A DNA stretch of 34,461 nucleotides, from contig JAEINR010000066.1 in NCBI GenBank assembly GCA_016342325.1, positions 1 to 34,461 of the forward strand, written 5' to 3'. The DNA is from Desulfobacterium sp. GTDB taxonomy: Bacteria > Desulfobacterota > Desulfobacteria > Desulfobacterales > Desulfobacteraceae. The translations under genes were made by a program, and so were the position numbers. Positions 22,222 to 30,192 of this stretch are shown one piece after another. Below the pieces are notes generated by a model. The model ran no database searches. It was not told the origin of the DNA and worked only from the letters and a program-made list of their open reading frames with translations. Positions within the stretch are counted from its first letter, which is position 1. The number at the start of each line of letters is the position of its first letter.

Positions 22222-23400
22222 ATGGATGAGTGCATGCCGGTAATCAACACCGGTCTCAGGGGAGTGGAGGTCGCAAGTACCCGGATCAGCCAGGTGGATG
22301 CCAAGGCAGGCAAGCTGATTTATCGGGGTCATCTTGTGACGGATTTTGCCGAAAAGACATCGTTTGAAGAGGTGGTCTTTTTGCTCTTGTACGAGCGACT
22401 GCCCCGGTCGGAGGAGCTTGAAGACTTTACCCAAAAGCTTAAACAGAAGCGGGGACTTCCCCCGGGAATCCTTGGATTTTTAAGGAGCATTCCAACGGAT
22501 GTAAATCCCATGGACGTTCTCCAGGCCGGGGTGGCCATGCTGGTGCAGGCCGATCCCCAGGCCGGGGAGAATAGCATGGCCGATGCCCTTGTCAGTGCTG
22601 AGTTCCTGGTGGCAGGGCTTGCCACCCTTATTGCTGCCTGGGAGCGGATAAGGAAGGGTAAGGAGCCGGTGGAACCGGACCTGGATCTTGGCCATGCGGC
22701 CAATTTTCTCTACATGCTCACGGGCAAGCGGCCTGACATCAAGGTGGCCCGTTTCTTTGACACGGCCTTGATTCTCCATGCAGAACACTCCTTTAACGCC
22801 TCCACCTTTACGGCCCGGCAGGTGGCTTCCACCCGGGCCCATATCTATGCCGCCGTATCCGCCGCCATTGGATCCCTATCAGGAGAGCTCCACGGCGGGG
22901 CCAATGTCAGGGTGATGGAGATGCTCAAGTCCATTGGTACCGTGGAAAACATAGACGATCATGTGAAAAAGGTCCTTGAATCCGGGGGAAAGATCATGGG
23001 GCTTGGCCATGCCGTCTACCAGGTGGACGACCCCAGGGCGGCCATTCTGGCCCCCATGGCAAAGGCCATGGGGGAGATGAAAAATGAGCCCCTCTGGTAC
23101 GAGTTGTCAACCCGGCTGGAGCAGGCGGCAAAACAGGCATTTAAGCGGAAAAAGGGGCGGGATATCTTTGTGAACGTGGATTTCTACAGTGCCTCGCTTT
23201 TTTATACCATGGGCATTCCCATGGATCTTTTTACCCCGGTGTTCGCCCTTGCAAGGGTGAGCGGCTGGGCTGCCCATGTGATTGAGGAAAAATATGCCAC
23301 TTCGGCTCCGAAGCCCGTGCTTTACAGGCCCGGAGCCACCTATGTGGGTGATTATTGCGGGCCTGACGAGTGCCCATTTATTGATCTGGATGACCGATAG
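22222..23400 (+). CDS. gltA: Citrate synthase
   Basis: 392 residues of the compact citrate synthase family. Catalytic regions seen: G-E-L-H-G-G-A-N (first His), G-L-G-H-A-V-Y-Q-V-D-D-P-R-A (second His) and F-V-N-V-D-F-Y-S-A (Asp). It condenses acetyl-CoA with oxaloacetate. A 2-methylcitrate synthase cannot be excluded by motifs alone, but the icd gene two positions downstream supports citrate. ATG 22222 has a strong AAGGAGG site; an upstream in-frame start at 22171 lacks one. Confidence 0.93.
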   Translation: MDECMPVINTGLRGVEVASTRISQVDAKAGKLIYRGHLVTDFAEKTSFEEVVFLLLYERLPRSEELEDFTQKLKQKRGLPPGILGFLRSIPTDVNPMDVLQAGVAMLVQADPQAGENSMADALVSAEFLVAGLATLIAAWERIRKGKEPVEPDLDLGHAANFLYMLTGKRPDIKVARFFDTALILHAEHSFNASTFTARQVASTRAHIYAAVSAAIGSLSGELHGGANVRVMEMLKSIGTVENIDDHVKKVLESGGKIMGLGHAVYQVDDPRAAILAPMAKAMGEMKNEPLWYELSTRLEQAAKQAFKRKKGRDIFVNVDFYSASLFYTMGIPMDLFTPVFALARVSGWAAHVIEEKYATSAPKPVLYRPGATYVGDYCGPDECPFIDLDDR

Positions 23401-23414
23401 GGAAAAATTAAATT

Positions 23415-24011
23415 ATGAGACAATGGAAGTGTACGATCTGCAATTATATTCATGAGGGGGATGCCCCGCCGGCAAAGTGTCCCATCTGCAATGCCCCTGC
23501 CTCCAAGTTTGTTGAGATAGAGCCCGCTCCGTCTGAAACGCAGCCGGTCTCAATACCAGCGGTGCCTGTCAAGGAAACAGCCATGGACAAGGTCAAGGCG
23601 CTCATGGTGAAACACCATCTCCATCCGGTGTCCGTTCATTTTCCCAATGGTGTTTTGCCCGTGGTTGTGGGGCTTTTCTTCCTTTCTGTTCTTTTTGGTA
23701 AAGAGAGCTTTGCCACGGCAGGGTTTTATAACCTTATCGTTGTGGTCCTCTCCCTTCCCCTGGTGCTGGTGGCTGGGATTGTGGAGTGGGAAAAGAAATA
23801 CAACAAGGCCTTAACCGCACTGTTCCTGGTCAAGATGGTTGCCGCCAGTATCACCACGGTCTCCTGTGTCGTCGCCCTTGTCTGGTTTTTTCTGGACCCT
23901 GGGGTTATTTACTCGTCCAAGGGGTGGGTTTTCGTCGGGCTCAACCTGGTGATGGTGGCATCGGCAGGCGTTGCGGGATTTATTGGTGGAAAACTGGTGT
24001 TTAAGGACTGA
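23415..24011 (+). CDS. Rubredoxin-like / DUF2231 membrane protein
   Basis: 198 residues. The N-terminal rubredoxin-like iron site is W-K-C-T-I-C-N-Y ... A-K-C-P-I-C-N-A (two CxxC pairs), as in rubrerythrin C-terminal domains. A linker leads to a four-helix membrane domain beginning H-P-V-S-V-H-F-P-N-G, typical of DUF2231 (about 70-195). The His residues could bind heme. The role is unknown; the combination suggests electron transfer at the membrane. It sits 14 nt after citrate synthase and 18 nt before icd. Confidence 0.85.
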   Translation: MRQWKCTICNYIHEGDAPPAKCPICNAPASKFVEIEPAPSETQPVSIPAVPVKETAMDKVKALMVKHHLHPVSVHFPNGVLPVVVGLFFLSVLFGKESFATAGFYNLIVVVLSLPLVLVAGIVEWEKKYNKALTALFLVKMVAASITTVSCVVALVWFFLDPGVIYSSKGWVFVGLNLVMVASAGVAGFIGGKLVFKD

Positions 24012-24029
24012 TAAACCACTGGAGGAAAG

Positions 24030-25247
24030 ATGGGAGAGACCATTGTGCTCAATGGAGACGGGACCCTGACCGTGCCTGATGTTCCGGTTATTCCCTACAT
24101 TGAAGGGGACGGTATCGGGCCCGATATCTGGGCGGCCACGCGAAGGGTTCTGGACAAAGGGGTGTCTGTTGCTTACGGTAAAGAAAAGCGTCTTCGGTTC
24201 ATGGAGGTGTATGCCGGGGAAAAGGCCTTTGGGCGGTCGGGGGAGTGGCTTCCCCGGGAGACCCTTGATGTCATCAAAAAACACCGAGTCGCCATCAAGG
24301 GACCGTTGACGACTCCGGTGGGAGAAGGCATCAGGAGCATTAATGTTGCCATGCGCCAGGAACTGGATCTGTTTGCCTGTGTGAGGCCCATCCGATATAT
24401 CCCCGGGGTGCCAAGTCCTGTGAAGGCGCCTGAAAAGACGGATATGGTCATTTTTCGGGAAAACATGGATGACCTTTACAGGGGAATCGAATGGGAGGCA
24501 GGCTCCGGGGAAGCCCTGGAGATCATTGAGTTCCTCGGCAAGAAGGGCATTCATTTAACGCCGGATACAGGCATCGGTATCAAGCCCATGGGCGAGGCCA
24601 ACACCCGGCGTCTGGTTGCCAAGGCCATTGAGTATGCCATTAAGAACCACCGCAGGAGCATCACCCTCATGCACAAGGGGAACATCATGAAGTTCACCGA
24701 GGGGGCCTTCAAGCGCTGGGGATATGCGGCGGCAGCCGAGATGTTTCCCGATAAAACCGTTACCGAAAAAGAGCTGTTTGAAACCTATGACGGTAAGCGT
24801 CCCAAGGGAAAGATCCTCATTCGGGACAGGATTGCGGATAATTTGTTCCAGCAGGTGCTGCTCCGGCCCGATGAGTACGATGTCATTGCGGCACCCAACC
24901 TGAACGGGGACTATATCTCGGATGCCCTGGCCGCCCAGGTGGGGGGACTGGGACTTTCCCCCGGCGCCAATATTGGCGCTGGGTGCGCCCTTTTTGAAGC
25001 GACCCACGGGACCGCACCGAAATATGCAGGTCTGGACAAGGTCAATCCGGGATCCCTGATTTTGTCCGGTGTGATGATGCTTGGGCACATGGGGTGGGAC
25101 AAGGCTGCCAAGGTGATCACCCAGGCCCTTGAAAAGACCATCCTGGAGAAAATCGTCACCTACGATCTTGCACGACAGATTCCGGATGCCATGGAGGTGA
25201 AGTGCTCTGAGTTTGCCACAGCGGTCTGTGTGCGGATGAAGGGGTGA
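24030..25247 (+). CDS. icd: Isocitrate dehydrogenase, NADP-type
   Basis: 405 residues. Substrate loop [17 protein letters not shown] (the Ser phosphorylated by AceK in E. coli aligns in this loop), [17 protein letters not shown], and the coenzyme motif [11 protein letters not shown], whose Lys-Tyr pair is the NADP-specificity signature known from E. coli Icd. It converts isocitrate to 2-oxoglutarate and CO2 (reversible with CO2 in some anaerobes). With citrate synthase and KorAB it covers the citrate-to-succinyl-CoA arm. Confidence 0.95.
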   Translation: MGETIVLNGDGTLTVPDVPVIPYIEGDGIGPDIWAATRRVLDKGVSVAYGKEKRLRFMEVYAGEKAFGRSGEWLPRETLDVIKKHRVAIKGPLTTPVGEGIRSINVAMRQELDLFACVRPIRYIPGVPSPVKAPEKTDMVIFRENMDDLYRGIEWEAGSGEALEIIEFLGKKGIHLTPDTGIGIKPMGEANTRRLVAKAIEYAIKNHRRSITLMHKGNIMKFTEGAFKRWGYAAAAEMFPDKTVTEKELFETYDGKRPKGKILIRDRIADNLFQQVLLRPDEYDVIAAPNLNGDYISDALAAQVGGLGLSPGANIGAGCALFEATHGTAPKYAGLDKVNPGSLILSGVMMLGHMGWDKAAKVITQALEKTILEKIVTYDLARQIPDAMEVKCSEFATAVCVRMKG

Positions 25248-25261
25248 ACGCTTTTTAAAGC

Positions 25262-25286
25262 GCCCCTGGCATTACCTGCCAGGGGC
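25262..25286. terminator. Hairpin terminator after icd
   Basis: GCCCCTGGCA (25262-25271), loop TTACC, TGCCAGGGGC (25277-25286): ten perfect pairs. It lies between icd and the convergent rubrerythrin gene and probably serves both. Confidence 0.75.
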
Positions 25287-25331
25287 TTGATCCGTCAATG
25301 CCCGTGTGCTGCAAGGGCATCGGGGGATGAA

Positions 25332-25793
25332 TCAGGATTCATGGTCGGCCAGGAAATCATCGTACATGGATTCCAGGGCGAGTTTGTGTTTTGATTCCTC
25401 CTGCACCAGGATCTGGAAAATCTTTTTCAGTTCCGGGGTGGGTGATTTTTCAGAAAGGTCTCGGTACAGTTTAACCGCCTGCTCTTCCCGCTTCATGGCA
25501 ACCCTGAGAATGTCGGGCAGCAGCATTCCCTCCGAATACTCTATCTCCACCATGTAGTCGCTGATTTTAAGATCTGGAATGTTCTTGACCTCGTAGGTTT
25601 CTAATTTTGAACTATCCTGGGACAGTTCAGTCAGCATGGTGACATGCTTTTTCTCTTCATTGGAAAAGTTCTTCAAGGTCTCTTTTATCGACGCAAACCC
25701 CGCTTTTTCACTCAGGTCCGCATAAAATGCGACGGCTTCTTCCTCTTTTTCAATGGCATAGGCAAGAATTTCATCCATGGATTTGAACGACAT
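25332..25793 (-). CDS. Rubrerythrin-family diiron protein without rubredoxin domain
   Basis: 153 residues, a four-helix ferritin-like fold. Diiron ligands are visible as E-K-E-E-E-A, N-E-E-K-K-H, K-R-E-E-Q-A and Q-E-E-S-K-H (two ExxH motifs). The C-terminal rubredoxin domain of classical rubrerythrin is missing, so an external rubredoxin-like donor is needed. The zinc-ribbon protein upstream and the rubredoxin-DUF2231 protein convergent to it are candidates. Likely role: peroxide reduction in an anaerobe. ATG 25793 with GGAG. Confidence 0.88.
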   Translation of the reverse strand: MSFKSMDEILAYAIEKEEEAVAFYADLSEKAGFASIKETLKNFSNEEKKHVTMLTELSQDSSKLETYEVKNIPDLKISDYMVEIEYSEGMLLPDILRVAMKREEQAVKLYRDLSEKSPTPELKKIFQILVQEESKHKLALESMYDDFLADHES

Positions 25794-25821
25794 ATGAATC
25801 TCCTTTTTAATAGATTTCAGA

Positions 25822-26004
25822 TCAATTGGTTTCGGCTTTGCATTGTTTAAAATCGATTTTTTCTCCGCAGGCAGTGCAGGTATGGATCTTGTCAAATTCG
25901 TCGGAAAAGATCTCGTTCTCCTTGCTGCATTCCGGGCACTTGCAGACAAAGGATTTAAGGTTCTTGAACTGCTCAAACCCTGGGCAGTGCATTGGTGTAC
26001 TCAT
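25822..26004 (-). CDS. Small zinc-ribbon protein
   Basis: 60 residues with C-K-C-P-E-C and C-T-A-C-G Cys pairs, plus M-H-C-P-G-F near the N-terminus, so it should bind Zn or Fe. A strong GGAGGGAAAC site precedes ATG 26004. It is co-oriented with the rubrerythrin gene, 28 nt away, which suggests a shared oxidative-stress role, possibly as an iron-binding electron donor. No closer family assignment was possible. Confidence 0.8.
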   Translation of the reverse strand: MSTPMHCPGFEQFKNLKSFVCKCPECSKENEIFSDEFDKIHTCTACGEKIDFKQCKAETN

Positions 26005-26147
26005 GTTTCCCTCCTGGAAAAGTGTTATCGTTTTAAAGGAATACGATTGTTTATTGAATCAATATCACCACATTTGAGATGCAATATCCAAGCCAGATTG
26101 TGATTAAGTCTGTTTTTTTGGGGCGGCTGGTTCAAATGTGAAACGCC

Positions 26148-26162
26148 TGCCACGTTGTGGCA
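26148..26162. promoter_or_regulatory. Palindrome TGCCAC-GTT-GTGGCA
   Basis: Perfect inverted repeat of six with a 3-nt centre, about 145 bp upstream of the zinc-ribbon/rubrerythrin genes and about 185 bp upstream of cooS. It matches the nifU-promoter palindrome at 11611-11625 in 13 of 15 positions. Confidence 0.55.
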
Positions 26163-26287
26163 TCGGTTTTGCTTCGTTTCAGTTGGTACCGGGAGTATCA
26201 ACCTGGTAATTACCCATCCGGTCAAGTCTTGCTTATAAGGAGGTGATCTGCTTCAACGTCTCATTATAACTGATACGTATAAGACAT

Positions 26288-26307
26288 AAGTGTATCGCGA
26301 TACACTT
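26288..26307. promoter_or_regulatory. 20-bp perfect palindrome upstream of cooS
   Basis: AAGTGTATCGCGATACACTT has no mismatch. It ends 40 nt before the cooS start, a typical place for a dimeric regulator that overlaps or flanks the promoter. Confidence 0.7.
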
Positions 26308-26347
26308 GGTGTATTGCGACAACTCAGACGCTAATCAGGGGGGAATA

Positions 26348-28309
26348 ATGAAAAAAGAAGATAAGAACAATAAAACCATGGCCGATCCCATGGACTGTAC
26401 TGCTTGCCGCTCCACGGGCCAGATGATTACAAAGGCCAGAAAGGACGGGGTCGTTCTCAACTTTGACCGGGCAGAGGACATGAAGGCCTGTCCCATTGGG
26501 GCGGACTCTGCTTGCTGTAAGCATTGTTTCATGGGGCCCTGCCGCTTCAATGCCCGGGATCCCTACAAAAAGGTGGGGGTGTGCGGCGCCACCATTGATA
26601 CCATCATGGCAAGGAATTTCGCCAGGACCGTGGCAGGCGGGTCTGCCGCCCATACGGATCACGGCATGGCCATGCTGGAGCTGTTCCGGGATGTTGTGAA
26701 CGGCAAGATCCTGGATTACGAGATCAAGGACACCTTTAAGCTGGAGTCCGTTGCCCAATCACTGGACATCGAGACCGAGGGGCGGAGCGTCAAAGAGATC
26801 GCCACCGACCTGTATCAGGAGCTTGAGCGGACCTACACCCAGGTGGATGGGGAGATTCCCTTCGTGAAGAGGGCACCCAAGGCCACCCTTGAGACGTGGC
26901 GAAAACTGGGCATTGTTCCCCGGGGGGCCATGCGGGAGGTGGTGGAGATGATGCATCGGACGACCATGGGGGTTGACCAGCATTACGAGAACATCACCAA
27001 GCAGGCCAGCCGAACGGCCCTGTCCGACGGATGGGGCGGCTCCATGGTTTCCACCGAGATTTCGGACATTCTCTTTGGCACCCCAACACCCGTTGAGGTG
27101 GCAGTAAACATGGGGGTGCTCAAGGAGAATATGGTCAACATCATTATCCATGGGCATGAACCCAATTTGTTTGAGTCCATGCTGGTCTCCGTGGGAAGTG
27201 AGACCCTGGTTCAGGCATCCAAGGATGCAGGGGCGGACGGAATTAACCTGGTGGGCATGTGCTGTTCCGGCGCCGAGATGATGTCCCGCCACGGGGTTCC
27301 CCATGCCGGCAACTTCTCCTCCACCGAGGCGATTATGGTCACCGGGGCCGTGGATGCCATGGCCGTGGATATCCAGTGTATCAAGCAGGGGCTGGCATCC
27401 GTGGCCAAGTGCTACAATACGCCTTTGATCACCACAAACACCCGGGCCCACATGGAAGGGGCGGTTCATATAGAGTTCAATGAGCATGATCCATTGGGCT
27501 GCACCGATGAGATCGTTATCAAGGCAATCTCAAGGTTCAAGACCCGGACCCACGAAATTGAGATTCCAAGTGAGGTGAACACCGGGGTCCAGGGGTTCAG
27601 CCATGAGTATATTCAATATATGCTGGGTGGTAGCTTCAGGGGAGGGTATGCGCCTTTGAATGAGAATATCATCAACGGCAGGATCCGCGGAGTTGCCGGG
27701 GTGGTGGGCTGCACCAACCCAAGAACCAAGCAGGATGATTCCCACGTCAAGCTGGTCAAGGAGTTGATCAAAAACGATGTATTGGTGCTCTTGACCGGGT
27801 GTGCCCAGATTGCCCTTGCAAAGGCCGGGCTTTCAAGTCCGGAGGCGGCCCATTTTGCCGGACCCGGACTCCAGGAGGTGTGCGAAACCGTGGGCATGCC
27901 CCCGGTGTTGGGCCTTGGATCCTGTGTGGACAACTCAAGGATCCTCATTGCGGCCTCGGCCATGGTGGCCCAGGGCGGACTTGGCGACAGCATAGCTGAC
28001 CTGCCCGTTGCCGGGGCAGCGCCTGAATACATGAGCGAAAAGGCCATCGCCATTGGCCAGTACTTTGTCGCATCCGGCGTTTACACGATGTTCGGTGTCA
28101 CCTTTCCCATTGTGGAGAATACAAAGTTTCACAATCTCCTGTTCAATGGACTGGAGGAGCAGGGCCTTGGCAAGTGGGGCTTTGAAAAGGATCCCATTGA
28201 GATGGCAAGGAGCATGATCGCCCATATCGACAAGAAACGAGCAGCCCTTGGCATTGATAAGGCAAGGGAGAGGGTGCTGGTGGATATGTCTGATAGACGA
28301 GAGCTTTAA
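26348..28309 (+). CDS. cooS: Anaerobic carbon monoxide dehydrogenase, catalytic subunit
   Basis: 653 residues. Ni-Fe-S enzyme for CO + H2O = CO2 + 2e- + 2H+. N-terminal Cys for clusters D and B: C-P-I-G-A-D-S-A-C-C-K-H-C-F-M-G-P-C ... V-C-G. C-cluster region: I-I-H-G-H-E-P (His), V-G-M-C-C-S-G, I-Q-C-I-K-Q, V-V-G-C-T-N-P, L-T-G-C-A-Q and G-S-C-V-D-N-S. ATG 26348 follows AGGGGGGAATA; an upstream in-frame TTG at 26306 would lie in the palindrome. No cooC, cooF or acetyl-CoA synthase genes are next to it, so this is a monofunctional, stand-alone CooS whose partner (ferredoxin, perhaps) is elsewhere. Divergent rubrerythrin genes may protect this oxygen-sensitive enzyme. Confidence 0.96.
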   Translation: MKKEDKNNKTMADPMDCTACRSTGQMITKARKDGVVLNFDRAEDMKACPIGADSACCKHCFMGPCRFNARDPYKKVGVCGATIDTIMARNFARTVAGGSAAHTDHGMAMLELFRDVVNGKILDYEIKDTFKLESVAQSLDIETEGRSVKEIATDLYQELERTYTQVDGEIPFVKRAPKATLETWRKLGIVPRGAMREVVEMMHRTTMGVDQHYENITKQASRTALSDGWGGSMVSTEISDILFGTPTPVEVAVNMGVLKENMVNIIIHGHEPNLFESMLVSVGSETLVQASKDAGADGINLVGMCCSGAEMMSRHGVPHAGNFSSTEAIMVTGAVDAMAVDIQCIKQGLASVAKCYNTPLITTNTRAHMEGAVHIEFNEHDPLGCTDEIVIKAISRFKTRTHEIEIPSEVNTGVQGFSHEYIQYMLGGSFRGGYAPLNENIINGRIRGVAGVVGCTNPRTKQDDSHVKLVKELIKNDVLVLLTGCAQIALAKAGLSSPEAAHFAGPGLQEVCETVGMPPVLGLGSCVDNSRILIAASAMVAQGGLGDSIADLPVAGAAPEYMSEKAIAIGQYFVASGVYTMFGVTFPIVENTKFHNLLFNGLEEQGLGKWGFEKDPIEMARSMIAHIDKKRAALGIDKARERVLVDMSDRREL

Positions 28310-28317
28310 TCGTAACT

Positions 28318-28518
28318 GTGGCTGGACAGTCCAAGTCCAGCCCTAAGCCCTGCCCAGGGTGCCCGGGGCAGGGCTACCTTATTGATGCATATGATGACGG
28401 TGGGGGTTCCCCGGCCTATACCTGGGTTGAATGGATTTCAATAGCCCCTGAAACTGCTGACGAAATAACCCGTGGGTTGCGTCAGATTATTATGGACATA
28501 AGGAATAACAAAAAGTGA
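28318..28518 (+). CDS. Small hypothetical protein with CPGCPGQG motif
   Basis: 66 codons from GTG 28318, 8 nt after cooS. It shows C-P-G-C-P-G-Q-G near the N-terminus (possible zinc knuckle) and then a soluble C-terminus (T-W-V-E-W-I-S-I, D-E-I-T-R-G-L-R-Q-I-I). There is no ribosome site and the first 20 codons consist of two strong inverted repeats, so translation from this GTG is doubtful; no other start exists in frame. The 9-nt spacing to the sheath-like gene favours a real gene. I do not recognise the family. Confidence 0.45.
   Translation: MAGQSKSSPKPCPGCPGQGYLIDAYDDGGGSPAYTWVEWISIAPETADEITRGLRQIIMDIRNNKK
28320..28375 (+). terminator. Tandem hairpins after cooS
   Basis: GGCTGGAC (28320-28327), a 7-nt loop, and GTCCAGCC (28335-28342). 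Then AGCCCTGCCC (28346-28355), a 10-nt loop, and GGGCAGGGCT (28366-28375). Both stems are perfect. They probably terminate or stabilise the cooS transcript, although no long U tract follows. Confidence 0.55.
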
Positions 28519-28527
28519 GGTCCGGAC

Positions 28528-30087
28528 ATGGGAAAGCCCATTTCTTTTGGAGCGCTTGATTTCAAAGTCGTTGCCTCAATGGATGAAGTTCGGAGTAAGC
28601 CCGAAGCCGGGACACCGTTTCGGATTTGCATGATAGGGGACTTCAGCGGCCGAACAAATCGGGCTTCTGCCCCGGTTGAGCTGCGCCCCGTGGAAGTGGA
28701 CCGGGACAATATTGAAGGGGTAATGGAAAAGCTTGGCGTTGGGGTGCCCGTGGCTGTTCCGGGGAATGCGGGTCCTCCAATTGACGTTGAATTTTCTGAA
28801 CTTGACGATTTTCATCCTGAAAAATTGTATGAACGGCTTGGGGTGTTTCAGAAACTGAGGGATACCCGTAAACGGCTTAATGATCTTCGGACATTCGAAT
28901 CCGCCAGACAAGAAGTCCAAGGCTGGGGCGGTATAATTGAACCGCCGGAATCACCAAAATCCGTATCCGTTCCCCCGGGGGACGGGCCTGAATCCCCTGG
29001 GACGGGATCCCCAAGTCTCCTTGATCAGATCATGGATGAGGCAGAAGATCGCCCCATGGAGGCATCAAATGTGTCAGCACCTTCGGAATGGGATGTATTT
29101 ATGAAGCGCATCGTCGGTCCCCATCTGATTCCCGGGGATGATCCTGGCCAAGGCGCCCTTGTGGCGACGGTGGATGCATCCATTTCAGGGCTCATGGACG
29201 TTGTCCTTCACGATCCGGGATTTCAGGCCCTGGAGGCGGCCTGGCGGGCACTGTATTTTTTGGTACACCGAACGGAAACGGATGCGTTGCTCAAGGTGTA
29301 TCTGTTGGACATGACAAAGGCTGAACTGGCAGAGGATTTGAACCGGTGGGATGACCTGGAAAAAACCGCGATATACAGGCTTTTTGTGGCCCAGGCCGTG
29401 GGGACTCCGGGGGGGGAGTCGTGGGCGGTGCTGGCCGGGAATTATACCTTTGATCAGACACGGGAGGATGCCGAAACCCTGGGGCGCACGGCACGGATTG
29501 CACGACTTGCGGGTGCGCCGTTTATTGCGGCGGCCCATGCCCATCTTCTGGGCTGTGACTCCCTGGCTGGGACGCCTGATCCCCATGACTGGACCCCCAG
29601 GGTTGATGGGGACGACGCCCGGGCGTGGAAAGCGCTCAGGGGACTTCCCGAGGCATCATATCTGGGCCTTGGCGTCCCCCGGTTCCTGTTGCGCCTTCCC
29701 TATGGTGAGGATTCAGATCCTGTGGGTTATTTTGATTTTGAAGAGATCTCCGGTGGTTCCGGCCACGAGAATTACCTGTGGGGCAACCCTTCCTTTGCCT
29801 GTGCCATGCTGCTTGCCCAGGCGTTCACCCGTTACGGCTGGGATCTTCGTCCGGGCGTCATTTTGGACATCCAGGGCCTTCCCCTGCATGTCTATAAAGA
29901 AGATGGGGAATTTGTCACAAAACCCTGTGCAGAAGTGTTGGTTACGGAGGGGGCCCTGGAAAAGATACTGGATTTGGGGGTCATGCTGTTTCTTTCATAC
30001 AAAAACCAGGACACCGTGCGGCTGGCGCGGTTTCAGTCCCTGGCCGATCCCTTGGCGCAACTGGCCGGACCCTGGGGGGACAAGTAA
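28528..30087 (+). CDS. TssB/TssC-like contractile sheath protein (fused)
   Basis: 519 residues. Residues 1-130 resemble the small T6SS sheath protein TssB (F-R-I-C-M-I-G-D-F-S-G-R; V-E-V-D-R-D-N; F-S-E-L-D-D-F-H-P-E-K-L). A Pro/Gly-rich linker (about 130-180) leads to a TssC/EvpB-like part (A-L-E-A-A-W-R-A-L-Y-F-L-V; W-G-N-P-S-F-A-C-A; F-T-R-Y-G-W-D-L-R-P-G; L-S-Y-K-N-Q-D-T-V-R-L). In canonical systems TssB and TssC are separate (about 160 and 490 residues) and form the sheath that drives the needle. Here they are one chain and the TssC part is shorter. No other T6SS gene is in the window, although the cluster could begin elsewhere. Confidence 0.8.
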   Translation: MGKPISFGALDFKVVASMDEVRSKPEAGTPFRICMIGDFSGRTNRASAPVELRPVEVDRDNIEGVMEKLGVGVPVAVPGNAGPPIDVEFSELDDFHPEKLYERLGVFQKLRDTRKRLNDLRTFESARQEVQGWGGIIEPPESPKSVSVPPGDGPESPGTGSPSLLDQIMDEAEDRPMEASNVSAPSEWDVFMKRIVGPHLIPGDDPGQGALVATVDASISGLMDVVLHDPGFQALEAAWRALYFLVHRTETDALLKVYLLDMTKAELAEDLNRWDDLEKTAIYRLFVAQAVGTPGGESWAVLAGNYTFDQTREDAETLGRTARIARLAGAPFIAAAHAHLLGCDSLAGTPDPHDWTPRVDGDDARAWKALRGLPEASYLGLGVPRFLLRLPYGEDSDPVGYFDFEEISGGSGHENYLWGNPSFACAMLLAQAFTRYGWDLRPGVILDIQGLPLHVYKEDGEFVTKPCAEVLVTEGALEKILDLGVMLFLSYKNQDTVRLARFQSLADPLAQLAGPWGDK

Positions 30088-30192
30088 ATCAAACGTCTAT
30101 ACTAAAATTTAAAATATACAAATTAAATTGAGGTGTTACTTTTTTCTTCATCCCTTACCTGGGACAGTGGATTATTTCTTCCCTACCCTTTT
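30088..30192. other. Short AT-rich spacer
   Basis: 105 bp between convergent genes; no gene or clear terminator hairpin was seen. Confidence 0.5.

Larger units (their letters stand above)
26005..26347. other. Divergent regulatory region, zinc-ribbon/rubrerythrin versus cooS
   Basis: 343 bp without a supported gene but dense in symmetric elements: TGCCACGTTGTGGCA (26148-26162), AAGGAGGTGATC (26237-26248) and the 20-bp palindrome at 26288-26307. Confidence 0.6.

Noticed and set aside
26243-26269. Eight-codon leader peptide overlapping AAGGAGGTGATC
   Set aside because: The start codon lies inside the Shine-Dalgarno sequence itself, so initiation there is not plausible.
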